DNA of 64,000 bases. Source: Eurosta solidaginis. Its lineage: Eukaryota > Arthropoda > Insecta > Diptera > Tephritidae. Positions within the stretch are counted from its first letter, which is position 1, and the number at the start of each line of letters is the position of its first letter. The notes under the pieces are model-generated. The model was not told the DNA's origin, did no database searches, and saw only the letters and a program-made list of their open reading frames with translations. The stretch covers positions 82,545,675-82,609,674 of the forward strand of contig NC_090322.1 in assembly GCF_040869045.1 (NCBI RefSeq), given 5' to 3'. The position numbers and the translations under genes are program-made. Below, piece by piece: positions 12,845 through 27,539 of the stretch.

Positions 12845-13700
12845 ATGTAAGCTAACGAGGAAGGAGCCGTCGAGTAAACAAAACAAAATGGTTAAAAAAA
12901 TTTCTACGCGGCATTTATCAGTTTTAACACTAGAATTAAAGGACATAGAACGAGAAACAACGTTTGAAACCCTTTAAAAACTCTTAATAACTATATCAAA
13001 CATTATTTTTCTGAAGCCAACAACTGCTGAGTGATCTACTCTAATTTGTTAAGCGAAAAGACTTAAGTATTCTAACCATGCTTAACCTTTAGGCCGGTAA
13101 GTTTATTTAGAAAAACGCAATATGTAAGCTAACGAGGAAGGAGCCGTCGAGTAAACAAAACCAAATGATTAAAAAAATTCGTACGTGGTATTTTTCAGTT
13201 TTAACTCTAGAATTAAAGGATATAGAACGAGAAACAACGTTTGAAACCATTTAAAAACTTTTAATAACTATATAAAAAATTATTGTTCTGAAGCCAACAA
13301 CTGCTGAGTGATCTACTCTAATTTGTTAAACGAAACGAATTAAGTATTCTAACCATGCTTAACCTTTAGGCCGGTAAGTTTGTTTAGAAAAACGCAATAT
13401 GTAAGCTAACGAGGAAGGAGCCGTCGAGTAAACAAAACAAAATGGTTAAAAAAATTTCTACGCGGCATTTATCAGTTTTAACACTAGAATTAAAGGATAT
13501 AGAACGAGAAACAACGTTTGAAACCCTTTAAAAACTCTTAATAACTATATCAAACATTATTTTTCTGAAGCCAACAACTGCTGAGTGATGTACTCTAATT
13601 TGTTAAGCGAAAAGACTTAAGTATTCTAACCATGCTTAACCTTTAGGCCGGTAAGTTTACTTAGAAAAACGCAATATGTAAACTAACGAGGAAGGAGCCG
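12845..13700. repeat. Dimer duplication, offset 554 bp
   Basis: The rare combination AATTTCTACGCGGC, TTTTAACACTAG and CAAACATTATTTTTCTG occurs at 12897-13006 and again 554 bp later (for example CATTATTTTT at 13001 and 13555). A two-monomer unit was duplicated in tandem. Confidence 0.75.
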
Positions 13701-14796
13701 TCGAGTAAACAAAACAAAATGGTTAAAAAAATTCGTACGCGGTATTTATCAGATTTAACTCTAGAATTAAAGGATATAGAACTAGGAACAACGTTTGAAA
13801 CCCTTTAAAAACTTTAAATAACTATTATATCAAAAATTATTGTTCGGTAGCCAGCAACTGCTGAGTGATCTATTCAAATTTGTTGAACGGAACGACTTAA
13901 GTATTCTAACCATGCTTAACCTTTAGGCAGGTAAGTTTATTTAGAAAAACGCAATATGTAAGCTAACGAGGAAAGAGCCGTGGAGTAAACAAAACAAAAT
14001 GGTTAAAAAAGATTCGTATGCGGTATTTATCAGTTTTAACTCTAGAATTAAAGTATATAGAACGAGAAACAACGTTTGAAACCCTTTAAAAACTTTTAAT
14101 AACTATATCAAAAATTATTGTTCTGAAGCCAACAACTGCTGAGTGATCTACTCAAATTTGTTGAACGAAACGACTTAAGTATTCTAACCATGATTAACGT
14201 TTAGGCCGGTAAGTTTATTTAGAAAAACGCAATATGTAAGCTAACGAGGAAAGAGCCGTTGAGTAAACAAAACAAAATGGTTAAAAAAGATTCGTATGCG
14301 GTATTTATCAGTTTTAGCTCTAGAATTAAAGTATATAAAACGAGAAACAACGTTTGAAACCCTTTAAAAACTTTTAATAACTATATCAAAAATTATTGTT
14401 CTGAAGCCAACAACTGCTGAGTGATCTACTCAAATTTGTTGAACGAAACGACTTAAGTATTCTAACCATGCTTAACCTTTAGGCCGGTAAGTTTATTTAG
14501 AAAAACGCAATATGTAAGCTAACGAGGAAGGAAACGTCGAGTAAACAAAACAAAATGGTTAAAAAATTCGTATGCGGTATTTATCAGATTTAACTCTAGA
14601 CTTAAAGGATATAGAACTAGGAACAACGTTTGAAACCCTTTAAAAACTTTAAATAACTATTATATCAAAAATTATTGTTCTGTAGCCAGCAACTGCTGAG
14701 TGATCAATTCAAATTTGTTGAACGGAACGACTTAAGTATTCTAACCATGCTTAACCTTTAGGCCGGTAAGTTTATTTAGAAAAACGCAATATGTAG

Positions 14797-15015
14797 GCTA
14801 CACGGGAATGGAGCGGTCGAGTAACCCAAACGAATGGGTTAAAAAAATTCGTACGCAGTTGTATCATATTTAGCTCTAATATTAAAGGATATAGAACTAG
14901 AAACAACGTTTGAAACCCTTCGAATCAGGAGGAAGGAGCCGTCGAGTAAACAAACAAAAAAAAATGGTTAAAAAAATTCGTACCCGTCGAGTGAACGAAA
15001 CAAAATGGTTAAAAA
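14797..15015. repeat. Type B cassette with CACGGGAATGG left flank
   Basis: This shares the rare GTAGGCTACACGGGAATGG flank with the copies near 5590 and 44148. It is followed by the 42-bp modules and a GTGAACGAAACAAAATGG variant of the second module, as at 5780, supporting common ancestry. Confidence 0.8.
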
Positions 15016-18000
15016 AATTCGTATGCGGTATTTGTCAGTTTTAGCTCTAGAATTAAAGGATATAGAACCAGAAACAACGTTTGAAACCCTTTAAAAACTT
15101 GTTATAACTATATCAAAAATTATTGTTCTTAAGCCAACAACTGCTGTTTGATCTACTCAATTTCGTTAAACGAAACGACTTAAGTATTCTAATCACGCTT
15201 AACCTTTAGGCCGGTAAGTTTATTTAGGAAAACGCAATAACGAGGACGTAGCCGTCGAGTAAACAAAACAAAATGGTTAAAAAAATTCGTATGCGGTATT
15301 TATGAGTTTTAACTCTAGAATTATAGGATATAGAACGAGAAACAACGTTTGTTACCCTTTAAAAACTTTTAATAACTATATCAAAAATTATTGTTCTGAA
15401 GCCAACAACTGCTGAGTGATCTACTCAAATTTGTTGAACGAAAAGAATTAAGTATTCTAACCATGCTTAACCATTAGGCCGGTAAGTCTATTTAGAAAAA
15501 CGCAATATGTAAGCTAACGAGGAAGGAGCCGTCGAGTAAACAAAACAAAATGGTTAAAAAAATTCGTACGCGGTATTTATCAGATTTAACTCTAGAATTA
15601 AAGTATATAGAACGAGAAACAACGTTTGAAACCCTTTAAAAACTTTTAATAACTATATCAAAAATTATTGTTCTGAAGCCAACAACTGCTGAGTGATCTA
15701 CTCAAATTTGTTGAACGAAACGACTTAAGTATTCTAACCATGCTTAACCTTTAGGCCGGTAAGTTTATTTAGAAAAACGCAATATGTAAGCTAACGAGGA
15801 AGGAAACGTCGAGTAAACAAACCAAAATGGTTAAAAAATTCGTATGCGGTATTTATCAGATTTAACTCTAGAATTAAAGGATATAGAAATAGGAACAACG
15901 TTTGAAACCCTTTAAAAACTTTAAATAACTATTATATCAAAAATTATTGTTCTGTAGCCAGCAACTGCTGTTTGATCTACTCAATTTCGTTAAACGAAAC
16001 GACTTAAGTATTCTAATCACGCTTAACCTTTAGGCCGGTAAGTTTATTTAGGAAAACGCAATAACGAGGACGGAGCCGTCGAGTAAACAAAACAAAATGG
16101 TTAAAAAAATTCGTATGCGGTATTTATCAGTTTTAACTCTAGAATTAAAGGATATAGAACTAGAAACAACGTTTGAAACCCTTTAAAAACTTTAAATAAC
16201 TATATCAAAATTATTGTTATGAAGCCAACAACTGCTGAGGGATCTACTCAAATTTGTTGAACGAAACGACTTAAGTATTCTAACCATGCTTAACCTTTAG
16301 GCCGGTAAGTTTATTTAGAAAAACGCAATATGTAAGCTAACGAGGAAGGAGCCGTCGAGTAAACAAAACAAAATGGTTAAAAAAATTCGTACGCGGTATT
16401 TATCAGATTTAACTCTAGAATTAAAGGATATAGAACTAGAAACAACGTTTGAAACCCTTTAAAAACTTTAAATAACTATATCAAAATTATTGTTATGAAG
16501 CCAACAACTGCTGAGTGATCTACTCAAATTTGTTGAACGAAACGACTTAAGTATTCTAACCATGCTTAACCTTTAGGCCGGTAAGTTTATTTAGAAAAAC
16601 GCAATATGTAAGCTAACGAGGAAGGAACCGTCGAGTAAACAAAACAAAGAGGTTAAAAAAATTCGTACGCGGTATTTATCAGATTTAACTCTAGAATTAA
16701 AGGATATAGAACGAGAAACAACGTTTGAAACCCTTTAGAAACTTTTAATAACTATATCAAAAATTATTGTTCTGAAGCTAAAAACTGCTGAGTGATCTAC
16801 TCAAATTTGTTGAACGAAACGACTTAAGTATTCTAACCATGCTTAACCTCTAGGCCGGTAAGTTTATTTATAAAAACGCAATATGTAAACTAACGAGGAA
16901 GGAGCCGTCGAGTAAACAAAACAAAATGGTTAAAAAAATTCGTACGCGGCATTTATCAGTTTTAACTCTAGAATTAAAGGATATAGAACGAGAAACAGCG
17001 TTTGAAACCCTTTAAAAACTCTTAATAACTATATCAAACATTATTGTTTTGAAGCCAACAACTGCTGAGGGATCTACTCTAATTTGTTAAACGAAAAACT
17101 TAAGTATTCTAACCATGCTTAACCTTTAGGCCGGTAAGTTTATTTAGAAAAACGCAATATGTAAGCTAACGAGGAAGGAGCCGTCGAGTAAACAAAAAAA
17201 AATTGTCAAAAAAATTCGTACGCGGTATTTATCAGTTTTAACTCTAGAATTAAAGGATATAGAACGAGAAACAACGTTTGAAACTATTTAAAAACTTTTA
17301 ATAACTATATCAAAAATTATTGTTCTGAAGCCAACAACTTCTGAGTGATCTACTCTAATTTATTAAACGAAACGACTTAAGTATTCCAACCATGCTTAAC
17401 CTTTAGGCCGGTAACTTTATTTAGAAAAACGCAATATGTAAGCTAATGAGGAAGGAGCCGTCGAGTAAACAAAACAAAATGGTTAAAAAAATTCGTACGT
17501 GGCATTTATCAGTTTTAACTCTAGAATTAAAGGATATAGAACGAGAAACAACTTTTGAAACCCTTTAAAAACTCTTAATAACTATATCAAAAATTATTGT
17601 TCTGAAGCCAACAACTGCTGAGTGATCTACTTTAATTTGTTAAACGAAAAGACTTAAGTATTCTAACCATGCTTAACCTTTAGGCCGGTAAGTTTATTTA
17701 GAAAAACGCAATATGTAAGCTAACGAGGAAGGAGCCGTCGAGTAAACAAAACAAAATGGTTAAAAAAATTCGTACGCGGTATTTATCAGTTTTAACTCTA
17801 GAATTAAAGGATATAGAACGAGAAACAACGTTTGAAACTATTTAAAAACTTTTAATAACTATATCAAAAATTATTGTTCTGAAGCCAACAACTGCTGAGT
17901 GATCTACTCTAATTTATTAAACGAAACGACTTAAGTATTCTAACCATGCTTAACCTTTAGGCCGGTAACTTTATTTAGAAAAACGCAATATGTAAGCTAA

Positions 18001-18544
18001 CTAGAAGGAGCCGTCGAGTAAACAAAACAAAATGGTAAAAAAAATTCGTACGCGGTATATATCAGATTTAACTCTAGAATTAAAGGATATTGAATGAGAA
18101 ATAACGTTTGAAACCCTTTAAAAACTTTTAATAACTATATCAAAAATTATTGTTCTGAAGCCAACAACTGCTGAGTGATCTACTCAAATTTGTTATACGA
18201 AACGACTTAAGTATTCTAACCATGCTTAACCTTTAGGCCGGTAAGTTTATTTAGAAAAACGCAATATGTAAGCTAACGGGGAGGAGCCGTGGAGTAAACA
18301 AAACAAAATGGTTAAACAAAAATTCGTATGCGGTATTTATCAGTTTTAAATCTAGAATTAAAGGATATAGAACGAGAAACAACGTCTGAACCCCTTTAAA
18401 AACTTTTAATAACTATATCAAAAATTATTGTTCTGAAGCCAACAACTGCTGAGTGATCTACTCAAATTTGTTGAACGAAACGACTTAAGTATTCTAACCA
18501 TGCTTAACCTTTAGGCCGGTAAGTTTATTTAGAAAAACGCAATA

Positions 18545-19400
18545 TGTAAGCTAATAGGGAAGGAGACGTCGAGTAAACAAAACAAAATGTTTAAAAAAAA
18601 TCGTACGCGGTATTTATCAGATTTAACTCTAGAATTAAAGGATATAGAACTAGAAACAACGTTTGAAACCCTTTAAAAACTTTTAATAACTATATCAAAA
18701 ATTATTGTTCTGAAGCCAACAACTGCTGAGTGATCTACTCTAATTTGTTAAACGAAAAGACTTAAGTATTCTAACCATGCTTAACCTTTAGGCCGGTAAG
18801 TTTATATAGAAAAACGCAATATGAAGGCGACGCGGAGATGGAGCGGTCGCGTAACCCAAACGAATGGGTTAAAAAAATTCGTATGCCGTATTTATCAGTT
18901 TTAACTCTAGAATTAAAGGTTATAGAACGAGAAACAATGTTTGAAACCCTTTAAAAACTTTTAATAACTATATCAAAAATTATTGTTCTGAAGCCAACAA
19001 CTGCTGAGTGATCTACTCAAATTTGTTGAACGAAACGACTTAAGTATTCTAACCATGCTTAACCTTTAGGCCGGTAAGTTTATTTAGAAAAACGCAATAT
19101 GTAAGCTAATAGGGAAGGAGACGTCGAGTAAACAAAACAAAATGTTTAAAAAAAATCGTACGCGGTATTTATCAGATTTAACTCTAGAATTAAAGGATAT
19201 AGAACTAGAAACAACGTTTGAAACCCTTTAAAAACTTTTAATAACTATATCAAAAATTATTTTTCTGAAGCCAACAACTGCTGAGTGATCTACTCTAATT
19301 TGTTAAACGAAAAGACTTAAGTATTCTAACCATGCTTAACCTTTAGGCCGGTAAGTTTATTTAGAAAAACGCAATATGTAAGCTAACGAGGAAGGAGCCG
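18545..19400. repeat. Dimer duplication, offset 555 bp
   Basis: The marker CTAATAGGGAAGGAGACG appears at 18551 and 19106, with matching neighbours on both sides. Two monomers were duplicated as a unit. One intervening monomer is a type C cassette (18836), so A and C forms moved together. Confidence 0.7.
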
Positions 19401-22400
19401 TCGAGTAAACAAAACCAAATGATTAAAAAAATTCGTACGCGGTATTTTTCAGTTTTAACCCTAGAATTAAAGGATATAGAACGAGAAACAACGTCTGAAA
19501 CCATTTAAAAACTTTTAATAACTATATAAAAATTATTGTTCTGAATCCAACAACTGCTGAGTGATCTACTCTAATTTATTAAACGAAACGACTTAAGTAT
19601 TCTAACCATGCTTAACCTTTAGGCCGGTAATTTTATAAGAAAAACGCAATATGTAAGCTAACTAGAAGGAGCCGTCGAGTAAACAAAACAAAATGGTAAA
19701 AAAAATTCGTACGCGGTATATATCAGATTTAACTCTAGAATTAAAGGATATTGAATGAGAAATAACGTTTGAAACCCTTTAAAAACTTTTAAAAACTATA
19801 TCAAAAATTATTGTTCTGAAGCCAACAACTGCTGAGTGATCTACTCAAATTTATTATACGAAACGACTTAAGTATTCTAACCATGCTTAACCTTTAGGCC
19901 GGTAAGTTTATTTAGAAAAACGCAATATGTAAGCTAACGAGGAAGGAGCCGTCGAGTAAACAAAACAAAATGGATAAAAAAATTCGTACGCGGTATTTAT
20001 CAGATTTAACTCTAGAATTATAGGATATAGAACGAGAAACAACGTTTGAAACTATTTAAAAACTTTTAATAACTATATCAAAAATTATTGTTCTGAAGCC
20101 AACAACTGCTGAGTGATCTACTCTAATTTATTAAACGAAACGACTTAAGTATTCTAACCATGCTTAACCTTTAGTCCGGTAACTTTATTTAGAAGAACGC
20201 AATATGTAAGCTAACTAGAAGGAGCCGTCGAGTAAACAAAACAAAATGGTAAAAAAAATTCGTACGCGGTATATATCAGATTTAACTCTAGAATTAAAGG
20301 ATATTGAATGAGAAATAACGTTTGAAACCCTTTAAAAACTTTTAATAACTATATCAAAAATTATTGTTCTGAATCCAACAACTGCTGAGTGATCTACTCT
20401 AATTTGTTAAACGAAAAGACTTAAGTATTCTAACCATGCTTAACCTTTAGGCCGGTAAGTTTATTTAGAAAAACGCAATATGTAAGCTAACGAGGAAGGA
20501 GCCGTCGAGTAAACAAAACAAAATGGTTAAAAAAATTCGTACGCGGTATTTATCAGTTTTAACTCTAGAATTAAAGGATTTAGAACGAGAAACAACGTTT
20601 GAAACCATTTAAAAACTTTTAATAACTATATAAAAAATTATTGTTCTGAATCCAACAACTGCTGAGTGATCTACTCTAATTTGTTAAACGAAAAGACTTA
20701 AGTATTCTAACCATGCTTAACCTTTAGGCCGGTAAGTTTATTTAGAAAAACGCAATATGTAAGCTAACGAGGAAGGAGCCGTCGAGTAAACAAAACAAAA
20801 TGGTTAAAAAAATTCGTACGCGGTATTTATCAGTTTTAACTCTAGAATTAAAGGATATAGAACGAGAAACAACGTTTGAAACTATTTAAAAACTTTTAAT
20901 AACTATATCAAAAATTATTGTTCTGAAGCCAACAACTGCTGAGTGATCTACTCTAATTTATTAAACGAAACGACTTAAGTATTCTAACCATGCTTAACCT
21001 TTAGGCCGGTAACTTTATTTAGAAAAACGCAATATGTAAGCTAACTAGAAGGAGCCGTCGAGTAAACAAAACAAAATGGTAAAAAAAATTCGTACGCGGC
21101 ATTTATCAGTTTTGACTCTAGAATTATAGGATATAGAACGAGAAACAACGTTTGAAACCCTTTAAAAACTTTTAATAACTATATCAAAAATTATTGTTCT
21201 GAAGCCAACAACTGCTGAGTGATCTACTCAAATTTGTTGAACGAAAAGACTTAAGTATTCTAACCATGCTTAACCTTTAGGCCGGTAAGTTTATTTAGAA
21301 AAACGCAATATGTAAGCTAACGAGGAAGGAGCCGTCGAGTAAACAAAACAAAATGGTTAAAAAAATTCGTACGCGGCATTTATCAGTTTTAACACTAGAA
21401 TTAAAGGATATAGAACGAGAAACAACGTTTGAAACCCTTTAAAAGCTCTTAATAACTATATAAAAATTATTGTTCTGAAGCCAGCAACTGCTGAGTGATC
21501 TACTCTAATTTGTTAAACGAAAAGACTTAAGTATTCTAACCATGCTTAACCTTTAGGCCGGTAAGTTTATTTAGAAAAACGCAATATGTAAGCTAACGAG
21601 TAAGGAGCCGTCGAGTAAACAAAACCAAATGATTAAAAAAATTCGTACGCGGTATTTTTTCAGTTTTAACTCTAGAATTAAAGGATATAGAACGAGAAAC
21701 AACGTTTGAAACCATTTAAAAACTTTTAATAACTATATAAAAATTATTGTTCTGAAGCCAACAACTGCTGAGTGATCTACTCTAATTTATTTATCGAAAC
21801 GACTTAAGTATTCTAACCATGCTTAACCTTTAGGCCGGCAACTTTATTTAGAAAAACGCAATATGTAAGCTAACGAGAAAGGAGCCGTCGAGTAAACAAA
21901 ATAAAATGGTTAAAAAAATTCGTACGCGGTATTTATCAGATTTAACTCTAGAATTAAAGGATATAGAACTAGGAACAACGTTTGAAACCCTTTAAAAACT
22001 TTAAATAACTATTATATCAAAAATTATTGTTCTGTAGCCAGCAACTGCTGAGTGATCTATTTAAATTTGTTGAACGGAACGACTTAAGTATTCTAACCAT
22101 GCTTAACCTTTAGGCCGGTAAGTTTATTTAGAAAAACGCAATATGTAAGCTAACGAGGAAAGAGCCGTGGAGTAAACAAAACAAAATGGTTAAAAAAGAT
22201 TCGAATGCGGTATTTATCAGTTTTAACTCTAGAATTAAAGTATATAGAACGAGAAACAACGTTTGAAACCCTTTAACAACTTTTAATAACTATATCAAAA
22301 ATTATTGTTCTGAAGCCAACAACTGCTGAGTGATCTACTCAAATTTGTTGAACGAAACGACTTAAGTATTCTAACCATGCTTAACCTTTAGGCCGGTAAG

Positions 22401-22849
22401 TTTACTTAGAAAAACGCAATATGTAAGCTAACGAGGAAAGAGCCGTGGAGTAAACAAAACAAAATGGTTAAAAAAGATTCGTATGCGGTATTTATCAGTC
22501 TTTACTCTAGAATTAAAGTATATAGAACGAGAAACAACGTTCGAAACCCTTTAAAAACTTTTAATAACTATATCAAAAATTATTGTTCTGAAGCCAACAA
22601 CTGCTGAGTGATCTACTCAAATTTGTTGAACGAAACGACTTAAGTATTCTAACCATGCTTAACCTTTAGGCCGGTAAGTTTATTTAGAAAACGCAATATG
22701 TAAGCTAACGAGGAAGGAAACGTCGAGTAAACAAAACAGAATGGTGAAAAAAATTCATACGCAGCATTTATCAGTTTTAACTCTAGAATTAAAGGATATA
22801 TAACGAGAAACAACGTTTGAAACCCTTTAAAAACTTTTAATAACTATAT

Positions 22850-23390
22850 CAAAAATTATTGTTCTGAAGCCAGCAACTGCTGAGTGATCTATTCAAATTT
22901 GTTGAACGGAACGACTTAAGTATTCTAACCATGCTTAACCTTTAGGCCGGTAAGTTTATTTAGAAAAACGCAATATGTAGGCGATGCGGAGATGGAGCGG
23001 TCGAGTAACCCAAACGAATGGGTTAAAAAAATTCGTACGCAGTTGTATCATATTTAGCTCTAATATTAAAGGATATAGAACGAGAAACAACGTTTGAAAC
23101 CCTTTAAAAACTTTAAATAACTATTATATCAAAAATTATTGTTCTGTAGCCAGCAACTGCTGAGTGATCTATTCAAATTTGTTGAACGGAACGACTTAAG
23201 TATTCTAACCATGCTTAACCTTTAGGCCGGTAAGTTTATTTAGAAAAACGCAATATGTAGGCGATGCGGAGATGGAGCGGTCGAGTAACCCAAACGAATG
23301 GGTTAAAAAAATTCGTACGCAGTTGTATCATATTTAGCTCTAATATTAAAGGATATAGAACGAGAAACAACGTTTGAAACCCTTCGAATC
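22850..23390. repeat. Recent single-monomer duplication, 280-bp offset
   Basis: GCGATGCGGAGATGG occurs at 22981 and 23261, joined to GAGCGGTCGAGTAACCC and CAGTTGTATCATATTTAG. By eye the two monomers match almost base for base, so this is one of the youngest tandem duplications in the array. Confidence 0.75.
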
Positions 23391-23660
23391 AGGAGGAAGG
23401 AGCCTTCAAGTAACCAAAAAAAAAAATGGTTAAAAAAATTCGTACCCGTCGAGTGAACGAAACAAAATGGTTAAAAAAATTCGTATGCGGTATTTATCAG
23501 TTTTAGCTCTAGAATTAAAGGATATAGAACGAGAAACAACGTTTGAAACCCTTCGAATCAGGAGGAAGGAGCCTTCAAGTAACCAAAAAAAAAAAAATGG
23601 TTAAAAAAATTCGTACCCGTCGAGTGAACAAAACAAAATGGTTAAAAAAATTTGTATGCG
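23390..23660. repeat. Tandem type B tail modules
   Basis: CTTCGAATCAGGAGGAAGG followed by GCCTTCAAGTAACC and an A-rich run occurs twice, about 175 bp apart. Each is followed by AATTCGTACCCGTCGAGTG. This is a partial-monomer duplication that breaks the 277-bp register locally. The CTTCAAGTAACC form was seen only here. Confidence 0.7.
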
Positions 23661-24720
23661 GTATTTATCAGATTTAACTCTAGAATTAGAGGATATTGAA
23701 CGAGAAACAACGTTTGAAACCCTTTAAAAACTTTTAATAACTATATCATAAATTTTTGTTCTGAAGCCAACAACTGCTGAGTGATCTACTCTAATTTGTT
23801 AAACGAAACGACTTAAGTATTCTAACCATGCTTAACCTTTAGGCCGGTAAGTTTATTTAGAAAAACGCAATATGTAAGCTAACGAGGAAGGAGCCGTCGA
23901 GTAAACAAAACAAAATGGTTTAAAAAATTCGTACGCGGTATTTATCAGATTTAACTCTAGAATTAAAGGATATAGAACTAGAAACAACGTTTTAAACCCT
24001 TTAAAAACTTTAAATAACTATATCAAAATTATTGTTCTGAAGCCAACAACTGTTGAGTGATCTACCCAAATTTGTTAAACGAAACGACTTAAGTATTCTA
24101 ACCATGCTTAACCTTTATGCCGGTAAGTTTATTTAGAAAAACGCAATTGTAAGCTAACGAGGAAGGAGCCGTCGAGTAAACAAAACAAAATGGTTAAAAA
24201 AATTCGTACGCGGTATTTATCAGATTTAACTCTAGAATTAAAGGATATAGAACGAGAAACAACGTTTGAAACCCTTTAAAAACTCTTAATAACTATATCA
24301 AAAATTATTGTTCTGAAGCCAACAACTGCTGAGTGTTCTACTCTAATTTTTTAAACGAAATGACTTAAGTATTCTAACCAGGCTTAACCTTTAGGCCGGT
24401 AAGTTTATTTAGAAAAACGTAATATGTAAGCTAACGAGGAAGGAGCCGTCGAGTAAACAAAACAAAATGGTTAAAAAAATTCGTACGCGGTATTTATCAG
24501 ATTTAACTCTAGAATTAAAGGATATAGAACGAGCAACAACGTTTGAAACCCTTTAAAAACTCTTAATAACTATATCAAAAATTATTGTTCTGAAGCCAAC
24601 AACTGCTGAGTGATCTACTCGAATTTGTTAAACGAAACGACTTAAATATTCTAACCATGCTTAACCTTTAGGCCGGTAAGATTATTTAGAAAAACGCAAT
24701 ATGTAAGCTAACGAGGAAGG

Positions 24721-24920
24721 AGTGGTCGAGTAACCCAAACGAATGGTTTAAAAAAATTTGTACGCAGTTGTATCATATTTAGCTCTAATATTAAAGGATA
24801 TCTAATGAGAAACAACGTTTGAAACCCTTCGAATCAGGACGAAGAAGCCGTCGAGTAAACAAAAAAAAAATGGTTAAAAAAATTCGTACCCGTCGAGTGA
24901 ACAAAACAAAATGGTTAAAA
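24721..24920. repeat. Type B cassette
   Basis: GAGTGGTCGAGTAACCC, GTATCATATTTAGC and CTTCGAATCAGGACG are followed by two tandem 42-bp modules. A 63-codon open frame across it is an artefact of the repeat and has no gene features. Confidence 0.75.
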
Positions 24921-27539
24921 AATTCGTATGCGGTATTTATCAGTTTTAACTCTAGAATTAAAGGATATAGAACGAGAAAAAAACGTTTGAAACCCTTTAA
25001 AAACTTGTAATAACTATATCAAAAATTATTGTTCTGAAGCCAACAACTGCTGTTTGGTCTACTCAAATTTGTTAAACGAAACGACTTAAGTATTCTAACC
25101 ACGCTTAACCTTTAGGTCGGTAAGTTTATTTAGAAAAAACGCAATATGTAAGCTAACGAGGAAGGAGCCGTCGAGTAAACAAATCAAAATGGTTAAAAAA
25201 AAATCGTATGCGGTATTTATCAGTTTTAACTCTAGAATTATAGGATATAGAACGAGAAACAACGTTTGAAACCCTTTAAAAACTTTTAATAACTATATCA
25301 AAAATTATTGTTCTGAAGCCAACAACTGCTAAGTGATCTACTCAAATGTGTTGAACGAAAAGACTTAAGTATTCTAACCATGCTTAACCTTTAGGCCGGT
25401 AAGTTTATTTAGAAAAACGCAATATGTAAGCTAACGAGGAAGGAGCCGTCGAGTAAACAAAACAAAATGGTTAAAAAAATTCGTACGCGGCATTTATCAG
25501 TTTTATCTCTAGAATTAAAGGATATAGAACGAGAAACTACGTTTGAAACCCTTTAAAAACTCTTAATAACTATATCAAAAATTATTGTTCTGAAGCCAAC
25601 AACTGCTGAGTGATCTACTCAAATTTGTTAAACGAAACGACTTAAGTATTCTAACCACGCTTAACCTTTAGGTCGGTAAGTTTATTTAGATAAACGCAAT
25701 ATGTAAGCTAACGAGAAGGAGCCGTCGAGTAAACAAAACAAAATGGTAAAAAAATTCGTACGCGGTATTTATCAGTTTTAACTCTAGAACTAAAGGATAT
25801 AGAACGAGAAACAACGTTTGAAACCCTTTAAAAACTCTTAATAACTATATCAAAAATTATTGTTCTGAAGCCAACAACTGCTGAGTGATCTACTCTAATT
25901 TGTTAAACGAAAAGACTTAAGTATTCTAACCATGCTTAACCTTTAGGCCGGTAAGTTTATTTCGAAAAACGCAATATGTAAGCTAACGAGGAAGGAGCCG
26001 TCGAGTAAACAAAACAAAATGGTTAAAAAAATTCGCACGCGGTATTTATCAGTTTTAACTCTAGAATTAAAGGATATAGAACGAGAAACAACGTTTGAAA
26101 CTATTTAAAAACTTTTAATAACTATATCAAAAATTATTGTTCTGAAGCCAACAACTGCTGAGTGATCTACTCTAATTTATTAAACGAAACGACTTAAGTA
26201 TTCTAACCATGCTTAACCTTTAGGCCGGTAAGTTTATATAGAAAAACGCAATATGTAGGCGACGCGGAGATGGAGCGGTCGCGTAACCCAAACGAATGGG
26301 TTAAAAAAATTCGTATGCGGTATTTATCAGATTTACCTCTAGAATTAAAGGATATTGAATGAGAAATAACGTTTGAAGCCCTTTAAAAACTTTTAATAAC
26401 TATATCAAAAATTATTGTTCTGAAGCCAACAACTGCTGAGTGATCTACTCAAATTTGTTAAACGAAACGACTTAAGTATTCTAACCATGCTTAACCTTTA
26501 GGCCGGTAAGTTTATATAGAAAAACGCAATATGTAGGCGACGCGGAGATGGAGCGGTCGCGTAACCCAAACGAATGGGTTAAAAAAATTCGTATGCGGTA
26601 TTTATCAGTTTTAACTCTAGAATTAAAGGTTATAGAACAAGAAACAATGTTTGAAACCCTTTAAAAACTTTTAATAACTATATCAAAAATTATTGTTCTG
26701 AAGCCAACAACTGCTGAGTGATCTACTCAAATTTGTTGAACGAAACGACTTAAGTGTTTTAACCATGCTTAACCTTTAGGCCGGTAAGTTTATTTCGAAA
26801 AACGCAATATGTAAGCTAACGAGGAAGGAGCCGTGGAGTAAACAAAACAAAATGGTTAAAAAAAATTCGTATGCGGTATTTATCAGTTTTAACTCTAGAA
26901 TTAAAGGATATAGAACGAGAAACAACGTTTGAAACCTTTTAAAAACTTTTAATAACTATATCAAAAATTATTGTTCTGAAGCCAACAACTGCTGAGTGAT
27001 CTACTCAAATTTGTTAAACGAACCGACTTAAGTATTCTAACCATGCTTAACCTTTAGGCCGGTAAGTTTATATAGAAAAACGCAATATGTAGGCGACGCG
27101 GAGATGGAGCGGTCGCGTAACCCAAACGAATGGGTTAAAAAAATTCGTATGCGGTATTTATCAGTTTTAACTCTAGAATTAAAGGTTATAGAACGAGAAA
27201 CAATGTTTGAAACCCTTTAAAAACTTTTAATAACTATATCAAAAATTATTGTTCTGAAGCCAACAACTGCTGAGTGATCTACTCAAATTTGTTGAACGAA
27301 ACGACTTAAGTGTTCTAACCATGCTTAACCTTTAGGCCGGTAAGTTTATTTAGAAAAACGCAATATGTAGGCGATGCAGAGATGGAGCGGTCGCGTAACC
27401 CACCCGAATGGGTTAAAAAATTCGTATGCGGTATTTATCAGTTTTAACTCTAGAATTAAAGGTTATAGAACGAGAAACAATGTTTGAAACCCTTTAAAAA
27501 CTTTTAATAACTATATCAAAAATTATTGTTCTGAAGCCA

